Source of the DNA: Nautilus pompilius
Lineage: Eukaryota > Mollusca > Cephalopoda > Nautilida > Nautilidae
DNA: 64,000 bases
Direction: 5' to 3'
Assembly: GCA_018389105.1 (NCBI GenBank)
Contig: JACATO010000334.1
Location: 620,001 to 684,000 of the forward strand
Shown: in pieces, positions 48,401 through 62,800 of the stretch
Layout: each line of letters begins with the position of its first letter
How positions within the stretch are numbered: position 1 is the first letter of the stretch
The notes under the pieces: generated by a model
The model's input: the letters and a program-made list of their open reading frames with translations, nothing else
Told to the model about the DNA's origin: nothing
Database searches by the model: none
Translations under genes and position numbers: made by a program

Positions 48401-51400
48401 TTGCAAATCTCGTGTTAAAGAGAAAGACAACCGAGAGAATCCATTGCCCTATGTATTGACGACACGTGATCAAGAGCCCAAGTCCTTGAAGATCGTCGAA
48501 TCTTATTGTGAAAATGCCAAAAAAGAAGAGAAAACTATCCCCAAATGAATCGTAGTTCGACCCATGCCTGTCACTGTATCTCATTGATATGCAATCCACC
48601 TTCTACGCATCTTTTAAATGGATCATAGTCTACCAAGCTCACCTCAGCACATTTAGTGTCGTTAGAGCTCTGAAATCAAGGCGAGCAACTCGTACTTTTC
48701 CATTTGATAAATTTGATAAATGAATTGCTCTTCCTTTGTGCACCTGCAATTCTGAAGAGAGGCAACTGGTATACTAAATTTCATCACAAAGCCAGGGTAA
48801 CACTAAAGTTGTTGATTGCTTGGCTTGCTGACAATGAAGTCCAAGACTTCGCCCACTTCCAGAAAATTTCTGCTTACCACCTAGGAATCGAAAGTTCTCC
48901 ATACATGGCCATGTTAGGGAGCGAAACACGTATTTTTCTGTCATCAGAATTACTGCCCCTTGAAGTTGTAACTAGACTTGAAAGTAAAGAAGATCTGTTT
49001 TCTGCGCTATCTCAGCCCCTCCCTCAGTTCACCGAGAAGGCCTGCCGTCATCACCTGCAGCTCCTGGCAGTCCCGCCTCTCCGTTCACACCAAGCCATCA
49101 TCTTCAGCTGGTCAGCCTCAACTATGCCAACTGCCCCGTTAGCCCAACCATAGCTATCCTCTGCTATCAATTCCAATTAGCATTTCTGGCCAACCACCTG
49201 TCCTCATACCCCCCCAACTTTAAGCAACAGGCTAAGCGTATAGTGAAGAAAGAAACTTCAGCACTCAGAGCTGGTATCCCGGGAGCATCGCCTGTTCTCT
49301 GTGGATCGAGACAGAGGTGACATACCAAACTGTATAGGAGACAGAAATGGACCCAGTGCACTATTGCTGTCCGGCTTTTGCATCAAAACTGTTTACCAGG
49401 CCCTCGGTCAGCACAGACAAGCTCACGTCCCTCCATGAAGCTTCCGGCTCACGATCGCCATGCGGTAGGCAAGGTTTTCTAAACGTAATTGTAGTAGCGC
49501 AAAAAAAAAGTGAAACCAAATGCTTCAAGACCGAGCTAAGAAAGTAACTAATTCTAGGTCCAGCAGCCCAAACAGGTAGGCCAAAGGTGTGACATCGACG
49601 CTCTGTTAAGCGCAGTGGCGTTATTGCTCCGATATTCTTGTAATCTGTACTGTAGTTTTGTTATCTTTAGAGATCACAGCTGTTGTAGTCGATGAACCTA
49701 TAACATCCAATTATCACCCCCACCCCTTAGTGACTAGGCCAAACTACTAGATCTTAGTAGAGACGAGAAATTACCGAAACTTCTATTATAAGTTTAACAT
49801 AATTACTAGTTTCACGCGTTCGAACTGTGATGTAATACGCTGTATAAATGACGAGAAGTTTGTTTGTTTGTTTTTTTTTTAATTTATGCAAAAAATAAAT
49901 CGTCGGTCGTCATTCATCCAGAAAAGAAAAGCAGGGCAATTATCATTAATAAAACCAATTAAGTCAAATCCTCCCACATTCTTTCGGTTTCACCTAAATT
50001 TGAACGTCTTGATAAACCGCTTCGCGTATATGTTAGACCATTCATTGATACCTTAAAACTATGCCAGAGTGAAAGAATAGTAAATTAAAGCCGTTCGTTT
50101 TGTCACAAACCAGCTTCATGAACTTCCTAAAGTCAAACCTGATCATTCTGTCGGCCCTACCGTATCAACTACAGGCACTCATAGCTACAATTTAGTTTGA
50201 TTCCCAGTCGATATCTGCTCCATATTTCAATCAGTCTGTGTCCAGTCCAAGATTCATTTCATTCCCTTTCTTTACATACGAATTACAAATTCCATGACAA
50301 GATTCCCTGCAGTCTCATGTTACCAATTTGTTGTGTTGTTTCCCAGTGTTCCGCTGCATGTATCATACTCATTCTATATCCCTGCTATACGTTCTAAATC
50401 TATTCATGATACATTCTCTGCTTTCTTTCCTCCACCCAAAAAATCTTCAATAACTCGAAATTCATCATAAAGTTAGACAGCTCTTCCTTTTCTTGATACC
50501 ATAGTGTCAGTTAACATCGCTGGTGTTAATCCTTCCATATTTACTGGCCTTACAATGAGGTAGAATGGCTTCCTTCCCTTCATATATAAAAACTATTCCA
50601 TATCTATTTTACTGTTTAGTGCCACTAAAAATCTGTCCCACCTGCATTAAATTTGTTGCCAATTGTATCACTAAGTTGCCTACTCAGAGCAGTTGTTCAC
50701 ACCTGTATAGAGGATTTTGTCTGATAAGTCTTGCAATAATTAGTTCCAAAAAGTTTACTTTATTATCCTTTGTCTGGTTACTATTCAAATATAAAAAAAA
50801 AACAATCTAGATGGTTATACGTAACTTGTATCCAGTTTCTGGACTTGAGAAATATCTGTTTCAAAGTAATACACAATTGGACCTTTATTCTCAAGCGAGA
50901 GTCAAGCTCCAGTTTCCGATATACTGGGCTTAGTCATCCCTGTGTGGTTTTCTGCTTCAGTAACACCATACAACATGACTCTAATACGCATCTGTTTTGG
51001 TGGAAGCATCCAGCCCGCAGTCTTGTTTTTTTTTTTTTTTTTTGCATGAACTATATTTCAATTAAATACAATCTTTTAAGGTAATTTTCTGGAGTGAAAA
51101 AAAAGTAAATACGTATTAGCATTTACAGTCTTGGAGTGTAGTTCCCGCTGACTTCCTTGTGTGCTTGTCTAGTCCCAGTGGCCAGAGCAAGCTGCTTTCA
51201 CGAAGACTGTCATTGTTCAAGGTTGTCAATGTTATAACAATGGTGTCTTGTTAGTGATTTAGATCCTGTAAGACCTCCCCAGGTGTCCGATCAAAGGATT
51301 TCTGGCTATAATGTTTAAATGCCACTTTGCCGCGTGCATCAAGAATGAAATCACCACCCATTTGTTTTGGATCATCCTCAACAATGTTCATAAGGTTTAG

Positions 51401-54400
51401 GTAGTTTTCTGCCTTGAGCAACCTGCTGTTATATCATGGACGACACACCCCGGACCTTCTGTACAGACTTCTGCAAACCAAAAGCATGATAAATCTTCCT
51501 CTCCTGATATTGTAACATGGGGAAATTGCATTCTGTGTCATTTAGCCACTGTAAAGCTCCTTCTTTGACTCCAAATGTCAGCACAACTACTTGTCCACTG
51601 GCTGCAGTGATTTGGTTTGGGCCATGTGGTTTCGTCAGGGTAGTCAAGCAAAATGGCGCAGAAGAACCAGAACAAGAGGTGAGCTAAGAAAGTCATTCAG
51701 GGTTGTTGATGTATTGTTTCTTACATCAATAAGAGGAATGTCCACTGGACCATCGTCATTCACACCAATGACTTTTGTGAATTCTTTTTTTGAGCTGCTT
51801 GTCAATACCATCTAAAAATGCCAGGAATTTGGTGTGGTGGACAAACAAAATCGTACAATTCTTCCACAGACTACAAATTATTGAACTTTTATTTATTCAT
51901 GACCTAAAACCACCATATATTATATTTATTTGTAATTTCCACATTTTGTCCTGTGGTTGTCACAATTTCAGATATTTTGGTTTTATGTTGGATGTCAGTG
52001 CTGCTTAAAAATAAACTTTTGTTTGTTCGAAACATTCAGAGTTATTTTCTCAAGTATCCTTTTATTTAGACATTTCATGACCTTGCTATTTTCTGTGAAA
52101 TGTAGGCTTCGCTACCCTGTCGTCGCCTACACCTATTATTTTATATAAATAAAAATTATCGGGTCTCATGAAGCAAATTAGAAAAGAGATTTTACAGTTT
52201 CTCTGACCAAATTTTTCTAAACTAAAGAATCTTAACGTAAAAAAAAAACACAGAAGAATTTATACTTTTGTAAAAGGGTATTTAATCAAAACAATATTTC
52301 GTGAAACGGTGAGATCAGTTTTAAGTTTGTGAGGTAATGTTTCACAATAATAATTTCAGTGTAACGCAAAAACAAAAGGTTCTTCATGCAAAATTTGTCC
52401 CATAATACATCAAAATGAATAAATGAATAAGTACATAAAACTGATCAATTAATTCTTTCATTTAGCAATTTATGTATAATTACAAAAATTGCTAATCAGA
52501 AACTGTGCTAAAAAGATATCATAATTTTAATTTTAAATGAAGATAGTATACATATTTTAAAACGAAAAACCCATCATTGTGGAATTTTACGACCTTCATT
52601 CATCGATATAACCTTTTACGACGATCGGCCATCATTGTGACATTTTACGATCACTAATCGATATAACCTTCTACGACGTTCAGCCATCATTATGACATTT
52701 TACGACCTTCACTAATCGATATAACCTTCTACGACGTCCAGCCATCATTATGACATTTTACGACCTTCACTAATCGATATAACCTTCCACGACGTTCAGC
52801 CATCATTATGACATTTTACGACCTTCACTAATCGATATAACCTTCTACGATGTTCAGCCATCATTATGACATTTTACGACCTTCACTAATCGATATAACC
52901 TTCTACGACGTTCAGCCATCATTATGACATTTCACGATCTTCACTTATCGATATAACCTTTTACGATGTACGGCCATCATTATGACATTTTACGATCTTC
53001 ACTAATCGATATAACCTTCTACGACGTTCAGCCATCATTATGACATTTTACGACCTTCACTAATCGATATAACCTTCTACGACGTTCAGCCATCATTATG
53101 ACATTTTACGACCTTCACTAATCGATATAACCTTCTACGACGTTCAGCCATCATTATGACATTTTACGACCTTCACTAATCGATATAACCTTTTACGATC
53201 TACGGCCATCATTATGACATTTTACGATCACTAATCGATATAACCTTCTACGACGTTCAGCCATCATTATGACATTTTACGACCTTCACTTATCGATATA
53301 ACCTTCTACGACGTTCAGCCATCATTATGACATTTTACGATCTTCACTTATCGATATAACCTTTTACGATGTACGGCCATCATTATGACATTTCACGATC
53401 TTCACTTATCGATATAACATTCTACGATGTACGGCCATCATTATGACATTTCACGATCTTCACTTATCGATATAACCTTCTACGACGTTCAGCCATCATT
53501 ATGACATTTTATTCATTTCACGATCTTCACTTATCGATATAACCTTCTACGACGTTCAGCCATCATTATGACATTTTACGACCTTCACTAATCGATATAA
53601 CCTTTACGACGTTCAGCCATCATTATGACATTTACGATCTTCACTTATCGATATAACCTTCTACGATGTACGGCCATCATTATGACATTTCACGATCTTC
53701 ACTTATCGATATAACCTTTTACCATGTACGGCCATCATTATGACATTTTACGATCTTCACTTATCGATATAACCTTTGACGATGTACGGCCATCATTATG
53801 ACATTTCACGATCTTCACTTATCGATATAACCTTCTACGATGTTCAGCCATCATTATGACATTTCACGATCTTCACTAATCGATATAACCTTCTACGACG
53901 TTCAGCCATCATTATGACATTTTACGACCTTCACTAATCGATATAACCTTCTACGACGTTCAGCCATCATTATGACATTTTACGACCTTCACTTATCGAT
54001 ATAACCTTCTACGACGTTCAGCCATCATTATGACATTTTACGACCTTCACTTATCGATATAACCTTTTACGACGTTCAGCCATCATTATGACATTTTACG
54101 ACCTTCACTAATCGATATAACCTTCTACGACGTTCAGCCATCATTATGACATTTTACGACCTTCACTAATCGATATAACCTTTTACGACGTTCAGCCATC
54201 ATTATGACATTTTACGACCTTCACTAATCGATATAACCTTTTACGACGATCGGCCATCATCAGTATCACGTTTCACGTTGATGAGCCAATGGAATTATAT
54301 TAGCTATTAATAATTCATTTTAAAGTATTGGCCGACACAACAATTGATTTTCTTTGTTCACAAATTCATCAGCCACGCTCGTTGTCACAATAAAGGAAGG

Positions 54401-57400
54401 AAGATTTTAAGAAGAATTCCGCTTCCTAACTCATTTCCATTTTGCTAACTTTAAAATCGCATCTAGGGTCCACAGCTCTGTGGCTAGAGGCTGAGAGCAG
54501 TCGTCCTAAGATTTCGCTTTCCCGAGATACATCGTTAGTCGTAGAACCTGAAGTTTCCACATCTGCCAGTGCCGTTTCTTCCCATATAGATTAAGATTCA
54601 CCCTGAGTTAGCTCACGATCCAAAAATAAAATACAAGAGTCGCTGCGCACACGCGAGTCGGTCCTGATTCGGTGGCACTTACCTTCAGTGGGATATGGCG
54701 TGGACTTCATCTTCTGGTAGCAATCCGCTTTCGCCTCCTCCAGCAACTTTTTCTGCTTGTGTAGTCCGTGGACGTTCCTGCGCTGCAATCAGATGAGAGA
54801 AAACCGCGACGCTGATTATATCACATTTTTAAAAGCATCTGAAAGAACACGTGCCCGCGTGAGTACACGAGGGAAGCTGTAACGTGGGCTACTTTAATGA
54901 AAAGGCAGATGGATCGTTTCGATTACGACTCTGAAGAACAAGGGAAGAATTCGAATTTGTGTTTTGGCACTCCCTTATTTATCTGCCAGCGTCGTGGGAG
55001 GGGGAGAGGTCAGCACAAACAGCGAAGGACTGGATGGAAATCCCACAATCGAGTCAGTCTAACATTTCTGATCACTGCGCACCCAAACGTTGAGGCTGCT
55101 ACGCCTGTCAACGGAGACACCACTTATGGCAACGGCAAAAGGAAAGTAGAACCCGAAAAAAAAATACACCTGACAGCGTAGGACGGAGACCGCTGAACGT
55201 GCTAACGCTGCTAGTGGCAAAGCTGGCTGGCACTTCTTGCCAGTTCTGATGCACTCAGGCGGTTCCGCCGCATGAACGGCAGCAACAAATGTTACTTTCC
55301 TTCTGCCGATCGGAACTGTACATTTGGCCAACCGATAGACACGGCATTTCAGTCATTGTTGCCATGTCGGCTCAAGGAGTTCAGGTGAGTTGTAGAGCTC
55401 CCTACAACCGGATGACGTTCGACAAGAAGGATCGGGTTGGGATGCATGCACCCCCAAGAGCTTACAGTACCCCTCGGTTGGCTGGTTGACTGGCTGGAAT
55501 CCGCGGTTCCCTTATCCCTGTCGTAGTCGCAGCATCTTAACCAAAAGGAACAGCACCACCATTACGAAAGCTGACGAGCGCGAAGTTATCGTTGCCTTTT
55601 CTAATCTACAGCATTACATTTATTCTCTCTGCATGAAAATAGAAATACATCTTTGTTGAAGCGTCTCGTTCTGCAGCTAAAACCGTACCGGAAAATCGCA
55701 CACGGATGAGTAGTTTTACCGGTTGTCTTGGATACCAACTTGCGTGGTGCTTCATCAAGACTCTTGTGGAAGCAATACAGGCAAATTTTTCGTTCCGAAA
55801 CTGTTTCTAAAACATTAAAGTAAGCTACATTTCCAGCTATTTTCTGTTTGGTTTCAGCAAGCAAGATTAAAACTAACCCATTGAACACTAATATACAAAA
55901 AAGAATATAAAGATATCTTGTAAAAGACAAAAGCTACTGTTTTTAGATAAATATACATAAAACTACTCTAGAAGGGAATAAATAAATACATAAATAATTC
56001 TACGGCCTTTTGAGGATTTTTGTGTCTAATTAGGTAATTAGTAGATCAGCAATTTAGGATGTAAGGATAAAAATTTAGCTTTGTGGATCACACTGAAAAC
56101 AGACCAATAAGAAGGCGCAGTACATTCTTCGGCAAAACTAGCCAATCAGCATAAGAAGCTTTAGGACCGGAAGTTTCGCGAAACCGGAAGACCTGACCAG
56201 AGTGAGGCAGGTAATCTCGTGTCACTATTATCAGCCTCGTCAATATCCGAGTGTGATAAAGAGAAAACGATAAAGTGAAAATGACACGATCGTTTCGAGG
56301 GGAGGCGGGTAGAGAATACGTAAATAGCGTTCGGGCGATAAGGGAAGAGAGACCGGGAATAGATGAAAAGCACTCGAGGCTTTACAAGATCCCGGCCGAA
56401 CCTCGATGCTCGGCGGATGTTTAACCCTAGCGGTTATAGATCTGGGGCGGCGGGGTTATTTGTTCAGCTCATCGAGATACGCGGGTGTTGTCGCCTTTGA
56501 TGGATTTCGACAACAACAACGAAAACATCTTGTTTAGGGGTCGTCTGTCTTCGGCGGGTTTCTGGACATTCTCTGAGATAGCGCCCGCCTTGCAAAACGA
56601 GGCCGGCTTCGAAGTGGGCGCCCCGCCATCCTATGAGCATCCGGGCACTTAGGAAGGGCGGGTAACTTGTGAAAATCTCTTCGCACATCTGTTGTTTCTA
56701 ATTTCTTGAATCAGGGTGTGAGTCGTTTTCGGATTTAACACTGCAAAGATCCTTCTTCTCTTCCTTCCGATCGACACGCGCGCCCCCTCGCGGTCCAGAA
56801 GTCAATGCCAAACCCGACTCTGAAGTGATTCAGAGAAGTCTACGGCAGTTTTGTCCACTTTTTCGTTGCCTGGTATCCACAGCGATCTCCATCTCCAGCT
56901 GTTCCCGCGTTCTTCGGAGATGGCAGGCGACACCTGCTGTCGGTATGGATAGTTACACGGCAAGGGGGGGACCTCAAACGGAAGCAGGCATTCTAAGTCT
57001 TTCAAAAATGTAACTGTCTCTGCGCGGAAGGTGCTACAGATAGGTTACTGGGGAGCATCCAGACTTATCTCCCTTTCTGTCTGCTATTATTGTATAAACT
57101 CCTGCACCATGAGACCCAAATCCGTCTCCCACTAGCCCCTCTGTATGTATCCCGTCCTGCCGTAACGTAGCCATGTAATGCTTCAGTGAATAAGCACTGA
57201 GAAATGGTCTAATTTTATAAGACAACAAAATAAAGTCTTCGTTGGTTATAACATTCTGTGGTACTGGTTGCTGGGCTTCAGCCAGTGGTTCTCTCTCATC
57301 ACTGTACACCCGTCCCTTCATCTGAGACTTCTCGGTCAGCTGTCTGTCAACAATGGTCGTTTACGACGACAAGTATCGTTACATTCCGTGACTCGTCGGG

Positions 57401-59778
57401 TGGGCTGATCCACCTCGGCGTTTGGCCTTCTCTGCGGCTCCGATTGTTTTGCTCTCGAGGTGAAGTGGTGCGACCGGAAGTAGTTTTTTTAAAAAGCCAG
57501 ATGAACGCGCCACCATGTGTATTTCTCGCGACTTCATTGCGGAAAGCGTTTACGCGGTGGATAATTAGATTTATTTGCTGACTTTCACCTTCTTTTTTTT
57601 TCTATGTTTTTACCACGATATTGACTCAAAGATCAATCAACCTCTCCTCTCCTCTCGTTCTCCGGCCCAAATAAGCAGGGCGAGTTCCACTTCACTGAAG
57701 CCGCGAGCCGGGATTTTCTCAGTATTTCCCAAAGCCCGCCCACCTGCGCAATGCAGAAAGGACTTAGATCGGAATACCATCCCACCCACCTCGAGTCGAA
57801 CACCGACGCCACCCGGGGCGCGTCTGGCAGGTCTATTCCTGCCCGCGGGTGGAATTCCTCGTTCGCACCACCCGCTGGAGGTCGTTCGGGCGAAGGTATT
57901 CGATTAAACTCCAGCGACACTGAACTTCCTCTCCCGACCAGTCGCACACGACGATGCCGGCTATCCACCTGGAATTACCTTTTTTTCAATTAGGGTTCGA
58001 ATTAAGTCTGTGCGACACAAAACGTGTCCGGCCAGGCGATCTCGAGCAGGGGTTTTGTCAGCGGATTTATTCGGGTAAAAGGCGGCTCCGCTTCGATGAG
58101 TACAAGTTCTTTCGACGTTTCCATGGTTTCGAAACAGATGTTTAGCGCTGCGAGAGATAGACCGCATTTTCCGGAAACTTATTTACTAGTTGTTTTTTTT
58201 TTTTGATTATTTTGGTGTTCTGCCTGTTTGAGAGGCAACGGTTCATAGACCAGCCGAATTCTGAAGGTCGGTTATACTTTCCTGGGTCTGAAACCCTGCC
58301 GGAGACCCTAAAGTGGCAGGAGGAATCGGTCTTTTGGCGGCTTTATAGCGATGGCAACAGATTTTATATCTGTCGAAAATGTTCGGTTTTCCGGAACCTT
58401 TTGGTTCTTTAAGGGTCGGGGCAATAATTAAAGCTTCTGATGTTTGTATAGATAGATCTGACAAGAAACTACTTTCGCCATTCACCATCACGCGATCTTA
58501 ATTGAAGAGAAACTCCTCTGCTACATTATTTCCACTTGAATGTTGTTTTTTTTTTAATATATACATCAACGTCGGAGTTGCTGCTCCACACCAGACAGGC
58601 CAGGTACCATTCATACCTGAGGTTCAGCTTTAGATCTGCAGTCTCCTTTTCTTTACATTCACTTCCTTTATTATTATTGTTCATCTCGGACCCTCCAATC
58701 ATCGGCCGGCCACATTCAGCCGATGTCACCAGGCGCCTGGGCGGGAGTGGAGAGAGGAGATAGGCCGCCTTCTGCGAGTTAGCTGAGGCCGAAATGCCGA
58801 GCGCTTCATTCGAGGACGTCCTGCTTGGAAAGAGGGGGGGTGAGAGATCCCCACGTCTGCTGCTTGCCGTCTCCAGTCGGGCCCCCACCCAGATTTCTCG
58901 GATCCCCAGTCCCGTGTCTGGGAAACTTGGCACACGTCGGGGAAGGAAGGACACCGTCCAATTCCCCGCGCGTGTAATTTACCCGGAAATAATCTCGACG
59001 TCTCCCCGCTGAAGCGATTCCTTCCGGGTTTGTCCATATTTTTTTAAAATTTTTTTTTCCTTTTAAAGTGCAGTAAATTTTGGAGGAAAAACACCGAAAC
59101 ATTCCGACTTATTTCGGATTGAACCACGAGTGGATTTCACCGCCCTGGTGTCTTTAATCGAGCTCCGTAGAGACGAGAGTAAATCCGAAAATGGAATTTT
59201 TGGCGGCGGAGAGGAATAAATTAGAAATTTAATGCATTTAAATATTGAAATCTACACCTTTCGTCGATCGCGAATTTACTTATTTACTCGTAGACAGACA
59301 CGACGCCAAACGGCATTCAACCCAATATTTACTCCCCTCCAAACCCATGTCAAGTAAATCCCATGTCGGGATGGCCTTTACACGAAAAACGTTTACCCTT
59401 TGCCTATTATTTCCACCCACTCCACCATTTTTTAATTATTCACGTTCATTTAAGTATTCTGTCAACTGGGGAAAAGCCCGAACTTGTCACCCCGCCAAAC
59501 GCTGCTAAGCCAACCGCAACGGCAAGAGTTAACAGTGTTAAGTTCGTTCGGAGGGGTTTAGTGTACAGACTGACCAAAACTGAAGCCACAAACTTCTTTT
59601 TCTTTTTTTTCTAGTTTACCGGTCTCCACAGGGGAGATAAGCCTGGCGAGGAAGCGTAGCACCGTGGTAATCCGCTAGGAGGTGTTAATCTGCTGCGCCA
59701 TAAGGAATCTGGCGCTGTCGGGGTTAGGCAGAGACATTTTACTAGAATTCTTCGTTTTTCTGATATGGGAAACCCCCT

Positions 59779-59831
<53 letters not shown>

Positions 59832-62800
59832 GAAATGTCTACGTTGGCGTTTAATTTGCGGGTAGGCGGAAAATAATAGTGCAGGCAAAAACAGTTCTCA
59901 CCCCCGTCCCAGCCGGCCTCAAACACAGAAATTACGCATTTACCGTAAATAGTTCTTGGAAAGTTTGGTAACATCCGACATATGGTCAGTGAGAATGTTT
60001 CCAATCCGACTTGTTGAGATGGTATTTCGTTTTTGGCCCGATCTCACATTGTCTGCTATTGTTTCCGTTTTGTTTTTTAACCATATCCCACCCACACAAG
60101 TAATCGCTATCATAAAAAAGCAATTATATCCGCCGTCTTTATTTTCCAGCCACAAAATCTGGCATGGCGTCGAGATACAACCAGCCTCTTATCTTCTGTA
60201 GAGATGGCGGCGCAGCATCCCGTGGGAGGGGGGTGGAGCAGACAGATGCACTGTCCTTCTGGATGTCCTTGAGCCAACTAACAGCCCAGACAACATCGAA
60301 CGGGTCCTTAGCAAAGTCGGGCCCTCAAATAACAAAAGAAACGTTTTTATTTTATTTTTTTAAAGAAAACAAATTCAGGTTCTTCTAATGACAACTATCG
60401 TATATTCCAAACTATCTCGTCGCTGTTCTTAGGCGCGTTCGACAGTCCTAATGAGTTATAAAACTACGAGTTCAAAAGTAAAGTTATCTACCGTTGTACC
60501 GTACCCTCTAGCGGTAACTGCGTGACCTTACACTACAGACACACATTAGAAGTAGATGGATTTTCGGTGTATATTTACTTTTGACAAGCCTCTGCACGTC
60601 TTCCAAACTCAGTCAACCATTCGAGAGGGTGGAGGAAAGAAAGAAAGAAAAGAAGGAAAAAAAATAAGGCTAGACTCTCTGCGACATTTCTGAGCAGGGA
60701 TAATTCATCATTCGGATTATAAGACAGAACAACGCCAATTTCTTTAATGGGTTCCGTTTGGAATTCCAAATGGCGGGTATCGTCTTACAGGAAATCGGAA
60801 GTGGACAACTGAAACGGTTCAGTGTTTTTCATGCAATAATATAAATAAGTGAAAGTAAATATTTCAAAACGAGATACAGGGAGTGGGTTGGGGGAATGAA
60901 CCATTGTCTCGTTTCGACGTTTTTCGTGACATTATGAAACAGTCTGATTTTATTTACAGTGACTTATACGGTATCTTTTTCTCTTTCATTCGTTGTTGGA
61001 AATTCCTGTGTTGTGCGTGCGAATATTTATTTTTTTTTTTGTGTCTCTCTCCCCATCCCCTTCTTGAAAATAGCAATCTGCAGAAAACAGTCAGAAATAA
61101 ATGAGTGGCGGTTCGGTTCCTCGGTTCGTCTCAACACCGGAAACAGCCGATCACGTGGCCGGTCATTCCCGACGTACAACTGAAAGCATTCGCCCGGAAA
61201 TGCTCGACTTCGCGTCGTTCAATGCAAATGGCCGACAGGGTGGGGGTGGTGGGTAGGTGAGAAACTGTGCCACGAATCACACTGCTGACCGCATCCGGAA
61301 CCAACGAACCAGCGAACAAAACAGAAAATAGTTTACGGAATTTTTTTTTTTATTTTTTTTTTTAATAAATTATAAATCGTTGCAGAAAGAACGAGGCTAT
61401 CGGCAATGGACGTGGGGACACACAAAGGGAACCGGGAAGTTACGATCGCATCCAGCAGAAACTCTCCATTTAAAGCGAATAAAAGGACAAAGAATTAATA
61501 CATTTATAAGCTTCATTAAATTAATACCGTCTAAAAATTATATCTAACTGCCATCGATCCACCCAACCCCCGCGAGTCCAGCTTGTTTATGTCCTCCGGC
61601 TGTCGCAGTAGCCGAGCTTGACGGAGATGGTGCCATACCGGAGATCGAATATTCACTCGTGCAGATCCAAAAAAGCACACCACAGGAAATGAAGTTTTAA
61701 TTTAATCTCCCTAAAATACATTTCAGAATTTTATTTGTGCCACGTGAAGAAATATCCTTTAGGGATGCTCAGAGTTCAAAAGGCAATTTGTTATCTTTCT
61801 TCTCATCCCGAAGTTTGTTTTTTTTTTAATCTTTTTTTAGTGAAAGCTCTAAATTAAATCATTCGTTACTAAATTCTTGAAAAATAAAAGGTAAAAGAAA
61901 ACAAAAAATTCTACTCATAAAAGGATTTAACTGAAAGCGTTTCCCATAATGCAACCAACGGGAGTTTATCACAACGTGGCGAACGCAACTGTCCCGTGAC
62001 TGACTTTCTAAAAACGTGCAAGGGAAAGAGGAAAAAAAATGGTGTAATTTCTTCAAGTCGAAAAAATGTCGAGGGTTTTAGCAGAGCAACCAACGATACA
62101 GCATCCGGTTCGCCCTTTAATTTCCTTTCTCCGTCAGTGGCTGCTACGTCAGACACAGCGACGCAGAAGAATTCCGCCGCCACGTGGCGTTGGTGAGGAC
62201 ATTTACAACGAGTGAGATCCGAGACAGTAGCCTGAACATCCAAAACAAGATATCCTTTTTTAATTGTGTGTATCGCGCGCATCGGGAGGCAGGCATCGAT
62301 ACCGTTCGGATGATTGCTCTCGATGAAGCCATCGCGCGACGCGATAAGCCGTGTCGACTCGAGGCCCGCGCGACGCGATAAGCCGTGTCGACTCGAGGCC
62401 CGCGGGCGAGTTTAAGCGAGTGACCCGGACCGAGCAGCCATCACGACAGACCCGGCCCACCCCGTAAATCCCAAACTGGCCCCGACTCTCGAGCATTCTC
62501 AAATACGCCGAGCTGGAGGGTGCGGATCATCCAAACGTTAACGCCTACGTGTTAACAGTCCGGTCCACGGATTATCTCGTGTAGGCCGCCCTCATCGAAG
62601 GCGTCGTCTATGACGCACCGGTAACGTAGAAATGGCGCATGCGCAGCAAACATACGGCGCGACAACTGATCTTGTGGGTTTCCGTTATGTCGTATCTACC
62701 TTCATCCGCTGAAGAGCGCTTCTATCGCTTCTGTCGCTAGAATATAATGCTTAGCGTTAGTAACAGCAAGGTCTGGGGGTGAGTGAAGGTTGGGGATTCC

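Larger units (their letters stand above)
45641..54682. other. GPCR intron 2 (9 kb)
   Basis: This intron is crowded with insertions: a SINE-like block (45753-46060), a mariner relic (46244-47345), an integrase relic (48430-49490), repeat copy 2 (50138-50650), a selenoprotein retrocopy (51026-51815) and a 58-bp satellite (52571-54260). Stretches between them (47.35-48.4, 49.5-50.1, 51.8-52.5 kb) show nothing recognisable. Confidence 0.75.

Noticed and set aside
52571..54260. CRISPR-like direct repeats
   Set aside because: The 58-bp units are contiguous with no unique spacers and the DNA is animal; it is a satellite.
58526..58954. Overlapping open frames on both strands, including a 142-codon minus-strand frame
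   Set aside because: Low complexity and no family similarity. They sit deep in GPCR intron 1.
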